Below, one piece after another: positions 5,704-12,734 of a stretch of 16,459 bases of DNA; the first letter of the stretch is position 1, and each line of letters begins with the position of its first letter. The DNA comes from an uncultured Desulfobacterium sp. (GTDB taxonomy: Bacteria > Desulfobacterota > Desulfobacteria > Desulfobacterales > Desulfobacteraceae): positions 1 to 16,459 of the forward strand of contig CAKZLA010000372.1 of assembly GCA_937124525.1 (NCBI GenBank). Reading direction: 5' to 3'. The notes under the pieces are model-generated. The model was not told where the DNA came from and did no database searches. It was given only the letters and a program-made list of their open reading frames with translations. The position numbers were made by a program, and so were the translations under genes.

Positions 5704-8109
5704 TTAACCCTGAAATCCATGGGTGCCCCGGATGGCATCGGCGGCCAGCCGTCCCTGGATGTAAAGGGAAAGGGCAGCAATGGCCTTGTCACACACGGTG
5801 AACACGGGAACCCCGTTGTCCATGAGGGCATCCCGCAACGGATCATAAAGCCGTCCCCCATCCACCACGGCCACAATGGGTGTGTTTACCTCTTGTGTGA
5901 GTTGGATCATCAAGTTTTTTATCCCCTTTTCATGGTTCATGTCATAGTGGGGCAGATTGGTGTGGGCCAGGGTTTTCATGGCAGGAGACATGGGGTCCAG
6001 GCTCACCACAATGGCATCCACATTGGGATCATCTGCCAGGGCCCTTGCCACCAGGGTGTGGGTCTCATCATCGGCGGCGGGGTTGATATCCAGAGGGTTG
6101 GACAGGGTGACAAAGACGGACAGTTTTTTTTCTGCAAGAAGTGTGGCAATGGTCTGCCGGGTGGTATCTTCAAACCGGGCCAGGGTCATGTGAAAATCAT
6201 CGGACTGGATGGAATCTGCCATGCCCACGGCCTCAAATCCGGCACCACTAACTGCGGCCAGGCGGTTACCGTTGACGGTTTTGCAGCTCAGGTTTTCAGA
6301 TAACAATAAGAGTTCCTGGAACTCAGAAAAATTTCTGGCCACAATGGCACCGGCCTGGCGGACACAGCTTTCACACACCATGTAATCGCCGGCAAGAGAA
6401 GCAGTATGACCACTGGTGGCAGCCTTTCCCTCCAGGGTCCGCCCGGCTTTATAAAAGATCACCTCTTTACCGGCAAGGACGGTCTCCCGCACGGCTTTGC
6501 AGAATTCAAGGCCGTCAAGATCATTGAACCCTTCGGCATACACGGCAATGACATCCACCTGATCAGCGGTTTTAAAATATTGAACCATATCCCCCAGGGT
6601 CAGGTCGGTCTGGTTGCCCATGGAGATCATGTAGCCTGGTTTCAATTCCGGGCATTGGTTGCTTCTGTGGAGCATGAAGGCACCGCTCTGACTGATGAGG
6701 GCGGCCCGGCGATACTTTCGGTTCCGATCCTTGGGCAGTTTTTCTTCGGGGATGAACCAGGTGTCATATCTCCCGGGACCGGACACAACCCCCATGCAGT
6801 TGGCCCCCAGAAACACAGGTCCCCCTTCTTTGGTGCCGTGGGCATCGTTTATTTTTGACATGACCTCAAGGGCGATATCTTTACTGTCTTGGGTTTCTCC
6901 CATGCCTCCGGGGATGAGCATGACACCGTCGGCGGCATCCAGACGGATCACCTCATCCACCAGATCTGGAACCTGGGCCGCCCCCACGGCAACGATGAAG
7001 AGATCCAGTTTTTTATCCAGGGCACAAAGTTCGGGTATGCAGGGAATGCCGTCAATGTCCTTTACCCCTTCTCGTAGAATGACAATGTTTTCCCGGGGAA
7101 AGCCTTCGGCCAGAATATTGTCCAAAATGATGCGTCCGAAGTTTTTCCGGGTGGCAGAAACCCCGATGATGCCAATGCTTTCCGGATGGAGCAGTTTGTT
7201 GATTTTGGTGATGGGGCGGGCGGTTTTAATCCTTGATGCCCTGCTGAATCGACACATGCCATCTAAAGGTACCATGAGGTAATCGGTGAAGGCAAAGGGG
7301 TTAATCTCCAGTTCTTCAATGACAAAGGGAGCGTCCGGATTTGCCTGGGAGTAGAAATTGCCCATCTGGATGAAACTTTCAAAGCATTCAATGAGCTGTT
7401 CATCGGTGACAATGCGTCTTTGTCCCCTTGTGAGGCCTGCCATTTTACGATAGGAGATTGTATGTTTAAAAAGCTGGAAAAAAGACTGCCCGTCGTTCAT
7501 GTCCGTGGAGGCTGCAACAATGGCCTGTCCTTTTCGAAATCGTTCGGCATAGAGTTCCGTGTCGGTTCCCCCGAGGCCTGCGCTGATAACGGTGCCAAAT
7601 TCCCGGGTATGACGAAGTCCCACAATGAGTTCATTGCCAAAGGCAGAGGAGTCCGGCGGCATGAACTGTACCTGGAGAACCCCCTTGAGATCCCGGCTGA
7701 TGGCTGCCGTCAGTGCCTCTCCTGACAGTCCTTTGTATGGGGCAGGGGCTGCATGGGGCTGAGCCTGGATCCAGGTGGTGTAGTTCTCCGGCACTTCATA
7801 GAGCATGCGGCGCACGGCTGAACGAATGGCATTGGTCTCTTTTTGAACGATGCGTACCCCCCCCACTTCGGTCTTGTGGATGATGGTGGGGGAGACGATC
7901 TTCAGGACGGTTTTCTCGCCGGGGAAGGCGGAAAGCTCCTCATCGGAGGGGCGGGCACCCCTGGGGATGAAATTGCATTTGGGTGGAGTTTCCGAACCGG
8001 AGCAGGACAGAAGTGAGTAGACCTCATACTCATATAAAAAATCCCGGTCCTCCTGGTCCGCCAGGATTAGCATCTGGCTAATACTGTCAAAATCTATGGG
8101 AACATTCAT
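5704..8109 (-). CDS. ADP-forming acyl-CoA synthetase, beta-alpha fusion
   Basis: NDP-forming acyl-CoA synthetases convert acyl-CoA, ADP and phosphate to acid, CoA and ATP. Numbering is from the longest frame (807 residues, from 8127). The ATP-grasp part comes first: VLKIVSPTIIHKTEVGGV (74-91), ELIVGLRHTREFG (166-178) and the Mg-binding ELEINPF (272-278). Then the CoA-binding domain: SIGIIGVSATRKNFGR (317-332), VMLIPGGMGET (402-412) and GANCMG (441-446). Then the ligase domain: ALISQSGAF (476-484) and SGHTASLAG, with H574 as the phospho-histidine (canonical GHTGxLAG, Gly to Ala here). This order, beta then alpha, differs from the alpha-beta order usual in fused enzymes. I prefer the ATG at 8109 (801 residues) because GGAGG lies five bases upstream; ATGs at 8127 and 8121 are alternatives. 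It follows the IOR gene, its likely supplier of acyl-CoA. Confidence 0.92.
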   Translation of the reverse strand: MNVPIDFDSISQMLILADQEDRDFLYEYEVYSLLSCSGSETPPKCNFIPRGARPSDEELSAFPGEKTVLKIVSPTIIHKTEVGGVRIVQKETNAIRSAVRRMLYEVPENYTTWIQAQPHAAPAPYKGLSGEALTAAISRDLKGVLQVQFMPPDSSAFGNELIVGLRHTREFGTVISAGLGGTDTELYAERFRKGQAIVAASTDMNDGQSFFQLFKHTISYRKMAGLTRGQRRIVTDEQLIECFESFIQMGNFYSQANPDAPFVIEELEINPFAFTDYLMVPLDGMCRFSRASRIKTARPITKINKLLHPESIGIIGVSATRKNFGRIILDNILAEGFPRENIVILREGVKDIDGIPCIPELCALDKKLDLFIVAVGAAQVPDLVDEVIRLDAADGVMLIPGGMGETQDSKDIALEVMSKINDAHGTKEGGPVFLGANCMGVVSGPGRYDTWFIPEEKLPKDRNRKYRRAALISQSGAFMLHRSNQCPELKPGYMISMGNQTDLTLGDMVQYFKTADQVDVIAVYAEGFNDLDGLEFCKAVRETVLAGKEVIFYKAGRTLEGKAATSGHTASLAGDYMVCESCVRQAGAIVARNFSEFQELLLLSENLSCKTVNGNRLAAVSGAGFEAVGMADSIQSDDFHMTLARFEDTTRQTIATLLAEKKLSVFVTLSNPLDINPAADDETHTLVARALADDPNVDAIVVSLDPMSPAMKTLAHTNLPHYDMNHEKGIKNLMIQLTQEVNTPIVAVVDGGRLYDPLRDALMDNGVPVFTVCDKAIAALSLYIQGRLAADAIRGTHGFQG

Positions 8110-8134
8110 GGGAGCCTCCATACACAATATTATT

Positions 8135-8153
8135 TCACAGTTGATTACTGTGA
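8135..8153. promoter_or_regulatory. Candidate operator upstream of the acyl-CoA synthetase gene
   Basis: TCACAGTTGATTACTGTGA is a perfect inverted repeat (7-bp arms, 5-bp spacer) that ends 25 bases before the chosen start codon. A near-copy of its first 12 bases, TCACAATTGATT, occurs at 11186-11197 upstream of the IOR gene. Position and symmetry suggest a regulator-binding site, perhaps for one of the two FCD regulators. Confidence 0.42.
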
Positions 8154-8164
8154 TGTAAATATTC

Positions 8165-8428
8165 GGCCTGGTTCAAAAGAGCATATACCAGGGTAATATT
8201 TTTTCTATGTCTTTCAACTAAGTTATCAGTAAGTTCTCAATAAATCAGGGCATTCAGAGAAGCTTCTTTGTGAATTCAACCCGGTGTTTAAAGCTCAATC
8301 AGGCTTGATGAACCCGAGGTTATTGAGAACTTACAGTTATTATGATTAACTTGCTGATATTTTTAATAAAAATTCATTAAGTCTGACAGAAAAATATCAA
8401 AAACTGTTGCCCTGATTTGAACCAGGCC
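8165..8428. mobile_element. MITE family 4, interrupted (about 150 bp before interruption)
   Basis: Terminal inverted repeats GGCCTGGTTCAAA (8165-8177) and TTTGAACCAGGCC (8416-8428) are perfect. They are flanked by identical AAATATTC at 8157-8164 and 8429-8436, a perfect 8-bp target-site duplication. The element is split by family 1 copy B (8229-8334) with its own duplication. Removing that copy and one duplication leaves about 150 bp. The tip resembles that of family 2 (GGGCTTGGTCAAA in the 14754 end), so the same kind of transposase may act on both. No coding capacity. Confidence 0.85.
8229..8334 (-). mobile_element. MITE family 1, copy B (106 bp), nested inside family 4
   Basis: Perfect 15-bp terminal inverted repeats GTAAGTTCTCAATAA (8229-8243) and TTATTGAGAACTTAC (8320-8334) are identical to those of copy A at 131-233. 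The flanks AGTTATCA (8221-8228) and AGTTATTA (8335-8342) match at 7 of 8 positions, a nearly intact target-site duplication. The reverse complement aligns with copy A along its length, including CTTTAAA, CCGGGT and TTCTCTGAATGCCC. Confidence 0.88.
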
Positions 8429-8465
8429 AAATATTCAGGTTGGTAATATAAATGTTTGATCAGTG

Positions 8466-8541
8466 CCCCATCTTCGCGTATTTGGGACTGCGTAGCATAC
8501 TAATGCTATGTGAGCAGGCTAAACCATAGGTGAAGATGGGG
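8466..8541. repeat. Two-tier hairpin downstream of the IOR gene
   Basis: The outer stem CCCCATCTTC (8466-8475)/GAAGATGGGG (8532-8541) is perfect over 10 bp. Inside is a second stem TAGCAT/ATGCTA (8493-8498, 8503-8508) with a 4-base loop. On the minus strand it begins 45 bases after the IOR stop codon. There is no T-run directly after it, so a classical terminator is unlikely; transcript-end protection, partial termination or another palindromic mobile element are possible. No target-site duplication was found. Confidence 0.5.
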
Positions 8542-8585
8542 TGCTGGACGAATATTTACGCTGTGATCAATCCTTTTTTTATATA

Positions 8586-11084
8586 TTACACCAGTTTTGC
8601 GCCAGCATTGAATGATGCAAAATTGCTGTTCCAGATGGCCGGTTTGGGGCTGACATTCTTCAGGGCCTGGAGCCATACTTCCCGTGGAATAGTATTAAAG
8701 GGCTCAAGGGCACTAAGGGCTCCCAGCATCACCACGTTGGCGCTTTTACCGGTGGGATCTCCCAGACCAATGGCGATGTCCAGGATATTAACCTTGATCA
8801 CATTGAACCCTTCCAATTGTTGGTTGATCATCTCATCGGTGGGATAATCGGTTGCAGGAAAGCCCTGGGGAATCACCCGGGTGTCTGCCATAAGTACCAC
8901 TCCGCCGGGTTTGAGTGCCGAGATAAAACCGGGTCTCAATGATTCGCTTTTTTCCATGACAATGAGACTGTCGGCGGTTCCCGGAAGGATCTGGGGGCTG
9001 AAAACGGAGCCACAGCCAAAGGTACTGATGACGGGGCCCCCCATCTGGGCCATGCCATGGGTTTCTCCTTTGACGATATTGTCTTTGTCATATCCGGCCA
9101 GAAAGGCCATCTGGGCCAGCACCTTACCAAAAAAGAGGTTTCCCTGTCCCCCCACGCCTCGGATGGCAAGGGACAATCGCCCGGGAAGGGTTTTTTTATC
9201 AAAGTCAGGGATTTCAATGGATTCCGGGGCCGCTTCCGGTGCATTTCCGTCTTTTGCCGTGGGTATAGATGGGGCTTCGGTGGCAATGGAGATGGCACCC
9301 GTGGGGCACATCTGCAGACAGGCCGGGGTTTTGGAAACACATCCAGAGCACAGGTTGTTCCAGAAGGGGTGATCATTTTCGTCATACTCAATTCCTGAGC
9401 AGATGTTGCAGGTGCCGCACTCTTTGCATTTATCCACATCAACGACCAGTTTCTGGCCGTAGTCGCTTTTGGGAACCTTTCGGATACAGGTGCCTTTGAT
9501 GATGATAATGGTGAAAACTCCTTCTTCTGCCTGCTTAAGGGCGCTCTTCAGAGCAGTTCGAATGGCCTTTAAATCATAGGCATTTACCTCCACAACAGGG
9601 GCACCTTCTCCTTTCAGGGAGGCAACCAGGTCAAACTTGTTGGTCTGGCCCTGGTAATTCACCGGAGAGGCCGGGGAGTTCTGGCCGCCGGTCATGGCGG
9701 TCCATTCATTGTCCAGTATCACCTTTACACCGGGGGTATTTCTGTAAATGGCGTTGCGGGTGGCATCCATGCCGGAATGGCATTCCGTGGAATCTCCCAA
9801 AATACTGATGCATTTGCTGACGGATTCGGGTTTGGAGGTGACGTACCCGGTGCGTTTACTTTCACTGGCACCCATGGCCACACCGGTGTCCAGGGCATTT
9901 AGAAAATAGAGAAGGGAGTTGCATCCAATGTCACCAAAAATGGCTTCCAGGGCGCCTCGTTTTTTCAATTTACTGGTCACATTGGCAAACAGGGCATAGG
10001 GGCATCCGGCACAGATCATGGGGGGCCGGGGAACCGGGGGAGCTGCCACGGCCAGGGCATCAACCTTGTGGCCCAGGAGGTCGGCAATGGTTTCAGGTGT
10101 CCATTCGGTTATAGAGCTGTTATTCGCCTTGCCACTGACGGCAAGGCCATCCTGGAGACAAGCTTCCTGGATGAATCGATACCCGTCTTCAATGACGTAA
10201 ACATCTCCGTCAATGCTGTCATAAAATTGTTTGATCAGACCCATGGGAAGGGGATTGGTAAAGGCAAGGGACAGAATGTCCAGCTCCGGTTCAAACTGTT
10301 TTTTGTACTCTTCCAGGAACAAGGTGTTCACCCCGTGGGTTATGACGCCCCTTTTACCCGTCCCCTTTGTCCACAGGTTAAGGGGGGATTCTTCCACCAT
10401 TTTCTGCAGTCCCGGGAGCCGCTCTGCATGGATTTTATTGTAATTGGGGCGGGTGAGGTTGGGAAGGCAGTTATAATTGTGTATATCTTCCATGACAACT
10501 GGTTCCCTTTGTTCTTTTTCCATGAGGGAGATCAGGCCTTCACTGTGGCATAGGATGCCGCTGGCCAGAATCACCGTGGAGGTGTTGAATTCCCTGCCGA
10601 TTTTTACGGCGATGGATGCTGCCTGGTGCATCTCCTGGTGGTTGCGAGGTTCAAAAACCGGTACAAAACAGCTTTTCAGGGTATATTTGGGATCAATGAC
10701 ATGCTGGGTGGAGCTGGGGGTAAAATCACTTGCCAGAAAATAGATCAATGCCCCCCGGGGCTGGGTGAAATGGGAGGCACTGGTCACCACATCCCCGGCC
10801 TGGAACAGCCCCGGGATTTTCATGGTGACAACGCAGTCCCGACCGGCCAGGGAATGGCCGTGGCCCACTCCGGCGGATACGGCCTCGTTGACGGACCAGT
10901 TGGCACTGATCAGATCTTTTACGTGGGAAAGCCCCTTGTCCAGTACCTCGGTGCTGGGGGTGCCGGGGTATCCGTCCACGGCATGGATACCTGCCCTGAC
11001 GCACCCCACGGCAAAGGCGATGTTGCCCTGAAGTACATGGGTTTTACCGGATTCATCTGTACACATCTGTTTGATGGGGTTCAT
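8586..11084 (-). CDS. Indolepyruvate:ferredoxin oxidoreductase, fused alpha and beta subunits
   Basis: 832 residues, longer than IorA alone because an IorB-type domain is fused at the C terminus. The family oxidatively decarboxylates aryl-pyruvates (transaminated aromatic amino acids) to aryl-acetyl-CoA and CO2, reducing ferredoxin. Domains in order: pyrimidine-binding part with GYPGTPSTEV (38-47) and NEAVSAGVGHG (66-76); TPP-binding part with CAGCP (358-362), GDIGCNS (384-390), GDST (430-433) and LDNEWTAMTGGQ (457-468); a cysteine-rich ferredoxin segment with eight Cys (553, 556, 559, 562, 579, 582, 589, 593) able to hold two [4Fe-4S] clusters; a linker rich in Ala, Pro and Glu (600-630); and the IorB/POR-gamma-like domain with IRGVGGQGN (641-649) and KGETHGMAQMGGPV (672-685). 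Start ATG has AGGAG seven bases upstream. The synthetase gene next in line would turn its acyl-CoA product into acid plus ATP. Confidence 0.94.
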   Translation of the reverse strand: MNPIKQMCTDESGKTHVLQGNIAFAVGCVRAGIHAVDGYPGTPSTEVLDKGLSHVKDLISANWSVNEAVSAGVGHGHSLAGRDCVVTMKIPGLFQAGDVVTSASHFTQPRGALIYFLASDFTPSSTQHVIDPKYTLKSCFVPVFEPRNHQEMHQAASIAVKIGREFNTSTVILASGILCHSEGLISLMEKEQREPVVMEDIHNYNCLPNLTRPNYNKIHAERLPGLQKMVEESPLNLWTKGTGKRGVITHGVNTLFLEEYKKQFEPELDILSLAFTNPLPMGLIKQFYDSIDGDVYVIEDGYRFIQEACLQDGLAVSGKANNSSITEWTPETIADLLGHKVDALAVAAPPVPRPPMICAGCPYALFANVTSKLKKRGALEAIFGDIGCNSLLYFLNALDTGVAMGASESKRTGYVTSKPESVSKCISILGDSTECHSGMDATRNAIYRNTPGVKVILDNEWTAMTGGQNSPASPVNYQGQTNKFDLVASLKGEGAPVVEVNAYDLKAIRTALKSALKQAEEGVFTIIIIKGTCIRKVPKSDYGQKLVVDVDKCKECGTCNICSGIEYDENDHPFWNNLCSGCVSKTPACLQMCPTGAISIATEAPSIPTAKDGNAPEAAPESIEIPDFDKKTLPGRLSLAIRGVGGQGNLFFGKVLAQMAFLAGYDKDNIVKGETHGMAQMGGPVISTFGCGSVFSPQILPGTADSLIVMEKSESLRPGFISALKPGGVVLMADTRVIPQGFPATDYPTDEMINQQLEGFNVIKVNILDIAIGLGDPTGKSANVVMLGALSALEPFNTIPREVWLQALKNVSPKPAIWNSNFASFNAGAKLV

Positions 11085-11126
11085 TTCACTGCTCCTTTAT
11101 TTGTTTATTAAGTCTGATGTTGTTGA

Positions 11127-11132
11127 ATTATA
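11127..11132 (-). promoter_or_regulatory. Candidate -10 box of the IOR gene, beside a family 2 remnant
   Basis: On the minus strand TATAAT (11127-11132) lies 42 bases before the IOR start codon. No convincing -35 box stands 16-18 bases upstream (the sequence there is CACTTGG). Activator dependence is possible, for example by the divergent GntR protein. Confidence 0.4.
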
Positions 11133-11145
11133 GTACTCGATCTCT

Positions 11146-11175
11146 CCCCCAAGTGGTCGGTGTTATGATCAAACA
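11146..11175 (-). repeat. Remnant of a family 2 MITE end
   Basis: On the minus strand TTTGATCATAACACCGACCACTTG closely follows the left end of copy C (CTTGGTCATAACGTCGACCACCTTG). The outermost GGGC is lost and the other end cannot be found, so this is a solo remnant. It directly adjoins the candidate -10 box of the IOR gene. Confidence 0.5.
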
Positions 11176-11498
11176 TGAATTTTTCATCACAATTGATTTT
11201 AAAAGTATGACCTTTTAACAAATATAAATACCTTTTGTCAATAATTATGCATCATAATAAGTTGAAAAAATATTTTTTTTATGAAAATTCGATGGAGTTT
11301 GTAAAAAATATATTTTTTAAATATTTGTTTATATTTGAGATATGGCTATTGATCGTGATTATATGATGTCGTGTAAAAAAGAGGCGTGGAAAATATGAAT
11401 GTGTTTTTAGAAGTATGATTTTAAAAGTATTGTTTCACATCTGTGTGGAAGGAGCCACCTATTGTCTTGAATTCCAGCCAGATTAGGCTTTCGGGAGC
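11176..11498. other. A/T-rich intergenic region between divergent IOR and GntR genes
   Basis: No coding frame of note. It contains the 15-base direct repeat TGATTTTAAAAGTAT at 11194-11208 and 11416-11430, the operator-like TCACAATTGATT (11186-11197) and the small palindrome CACATCTGTG (11436-11445). These are possible regulator sites for either divergent unit; nothing more can be supported. Confidence 0.45.
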
Positions 11499-11527
11499 TT
11501 GCTAATGAGTCTTTAGCACACTATAAT
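11499..11527 (+). promoter_or_regulatory. Candidate sigma-70 promoter of the second GntR gene
   Basis: TTGCTA (11499-11504), a 17-base spacer and a perfect TATAAT (11522-11527). If used, transcription would begin near 11534 and leave an untranslated leader of roughly 265 bases before the chosen start codon. That leader contains dual-hairpin unit 5. Confidence 0.5.
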
Positions 11528-11639
11528 TTGCAAAAGACCCTGGGCTTCACCATGAGTCTTGTGGTATTGTATGACTTTAGATATTGCGCTGGGGGGCATT
11601 TCGTGTTAATAATTCCTATGATGTGAAGTTTAGCCTGGA

Positions 11640-11770
11640 AGGATAAAAATCCCCCCTGACGTTTTCGTTCCGGTCAAGGCAAACCTTGGGGGCGGTATTC
11701 TGCTAATTTTTAATTTTCGTTGTGGGCAAGCCCAGATCCCCAATACGGTCTGTCCGTGGCAGTTATATAA
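11640..11770. repeat. Dual-hairpin repeat, unit 5, in the GntR leader
   Basis: A first structured part contains CCCCC...GGGGG around a tight CAAGG/CCTTG hairpin (11675-11679, 11684-11688). It is followed by GTTGTGGGCA...TGTCCGTGGCAGTTATATAAAATG. The second stem (11724-11728 with 11751-11755) uses a G-T pair where units 1 and 4 have G-C, so pairing is kept although the base changed. It ends about 30 bases before the GntR start codon and might influence that gene. Confidence 0.58.
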
Positions 11771-11800
11771 AATGTGAATGGATCAGGAACTTATAGAATT

Positions 11801-12544
11801 ATGATGGGCAAACAAAAACAAAAAAAAGTCTCCCCCCCACGGTTTCAGGAGATTGTGAATACAATAAAAAAAGACATTTTACTCCAGCGTTACCGTCCCG
11901 GGGATGCCCTTCCCCGGGAGGATGACCTGGCAAAGGATTTTGGTGTGGGGCGATCCCTGGTCCGGGAATCCCTGGGGGTCTTGAAGGCCCAGGGATATCT
12001 TGAGGCCAGGCGGGGCAGCAGCGGTGGAACCTTTGTGTGCGATTTACTACAGTCCCGGGGAATGACCACCTTGCTGGCAGATCTTGTGGTGATGCGTTCC
12101 ATGAGCATCAAGCATTTATGTGATGTTCGGATTCTCATTGAACCCGAAGCCGCTCGAATGGCAGCCCTTGAGGCATCTCCTGCTCAGTTGAAGCATCTGG
12201 GGGATTTTATTTTCAAGGGATTGAATGCAAAAAGTCTTGGTGAGCGCATTTCCCTGGATGTGGAGTTTCATAATCAGATCTGTGATTTGAGCGGAAATCC
12301 CTTTTTTTCCCTTCTCATGCGCAGCATGATGGGCTTTCTCCAGCAGTTTCTTGAAGTGCTGGACCACAGGGATAGTTACCTCCACGAAGAGGACAGTCAC
12401 ACCCTTCTCTATGATGCCATCTCTTCCCGGGATCACCAGCGGGCCTTTGAAACCATGTATACCCATGTGGTGACCATGAAGCAGCGGTTCTGTGATCTTG
12501 AAAAGGAGTTTCTCAGTATCAATACCCAGCGCCTGCAGGGATAA
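11801..12544 (+). CDS. GntR-family transcriptional regulator, FCD (FadR-like) subgroup
   Basis: 247 residues from the ATG at 11801. The frame is open from a GTG at 11774, but AGGA at 11785-11788 fits 11801 (or 11804) better and the GTG has no ribosome-binding site. The N-terminal winged helix-turn-helix (about 15-80) carries LPREDDLAKDFGVGRSLVRESLGVL and the wing GYLEARRGSSGGTFV. The FCD domain (about 103-230) starts at LCDVRILIEPEAARMAA; D153, H157, H200 and H222 are likely metal ligands. The glycine-rich wing is of the PdhR/LldR style, regulators that respond to pyruvate, lactate or related acids. Divergent from the IOR gene and upstream of the chemoreceptor, it is the prime candidate regulator of IOR and the synthetase. 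Confidence 0.92.
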   Translation: MMGKQKQKKVSPPRFQEIVNTIKKDILLQRYRPGDALPREDDLAKDFGVGRSLVRESLGVLKAQGYLEARRGSSGGTFVCDLLQSRGMTTLLADLVVMRSMSIKHLCDVRILIEPEAARMAALEASPAQLKHLGDFIFKGLNAKSLGERISLDVEFHNQICDLSGNPFFSLLMRSMMGFLQQFLEVLDHRDSYLHEEDSHTLLYDAISSRDHQRAFETMYTHVVTMKQRFCDLEKEFLSINTQRLQG

Positions 12545-12734
12545 TTTGGGCTGAGTAACGTTTCTTAAAAAAGCCTTGCGAAAAAACCTCAGGGTCTGTA
12601 AACATATTGTGGCCTTTTGAGCCTTTCTTGGTTGAATTCCTTAAATATTGGAAGGTTCAGAATGCCCTTATCCCTTTCAGATGTCACGCAGATTTTTAAA
12701 AAAACTTAAGACTCACGAAGAAGGATCGATCACA

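Noticed and set aside
11470..11640. TTCCAG...CTGGAA ends around 11473 and 11634 as a further MITE
   Set aside because: Complementarity is only about six bases before it breaks and no matching flanking duplication was found.
11774..11800. GTG at 11774 as start of the second GntR gene
   Set aside because: There is no ribosome-binding site before it, whereas AGGA precedes the ATG at 11801, and the extra nine residues add nothing to the domain.
12648..12734. TTG at 12648 as start of the chemoreceptor
   Set aside because: The AAGGAT before the ATG at 12735 and the position of the first membrane helix favour the shorter form.
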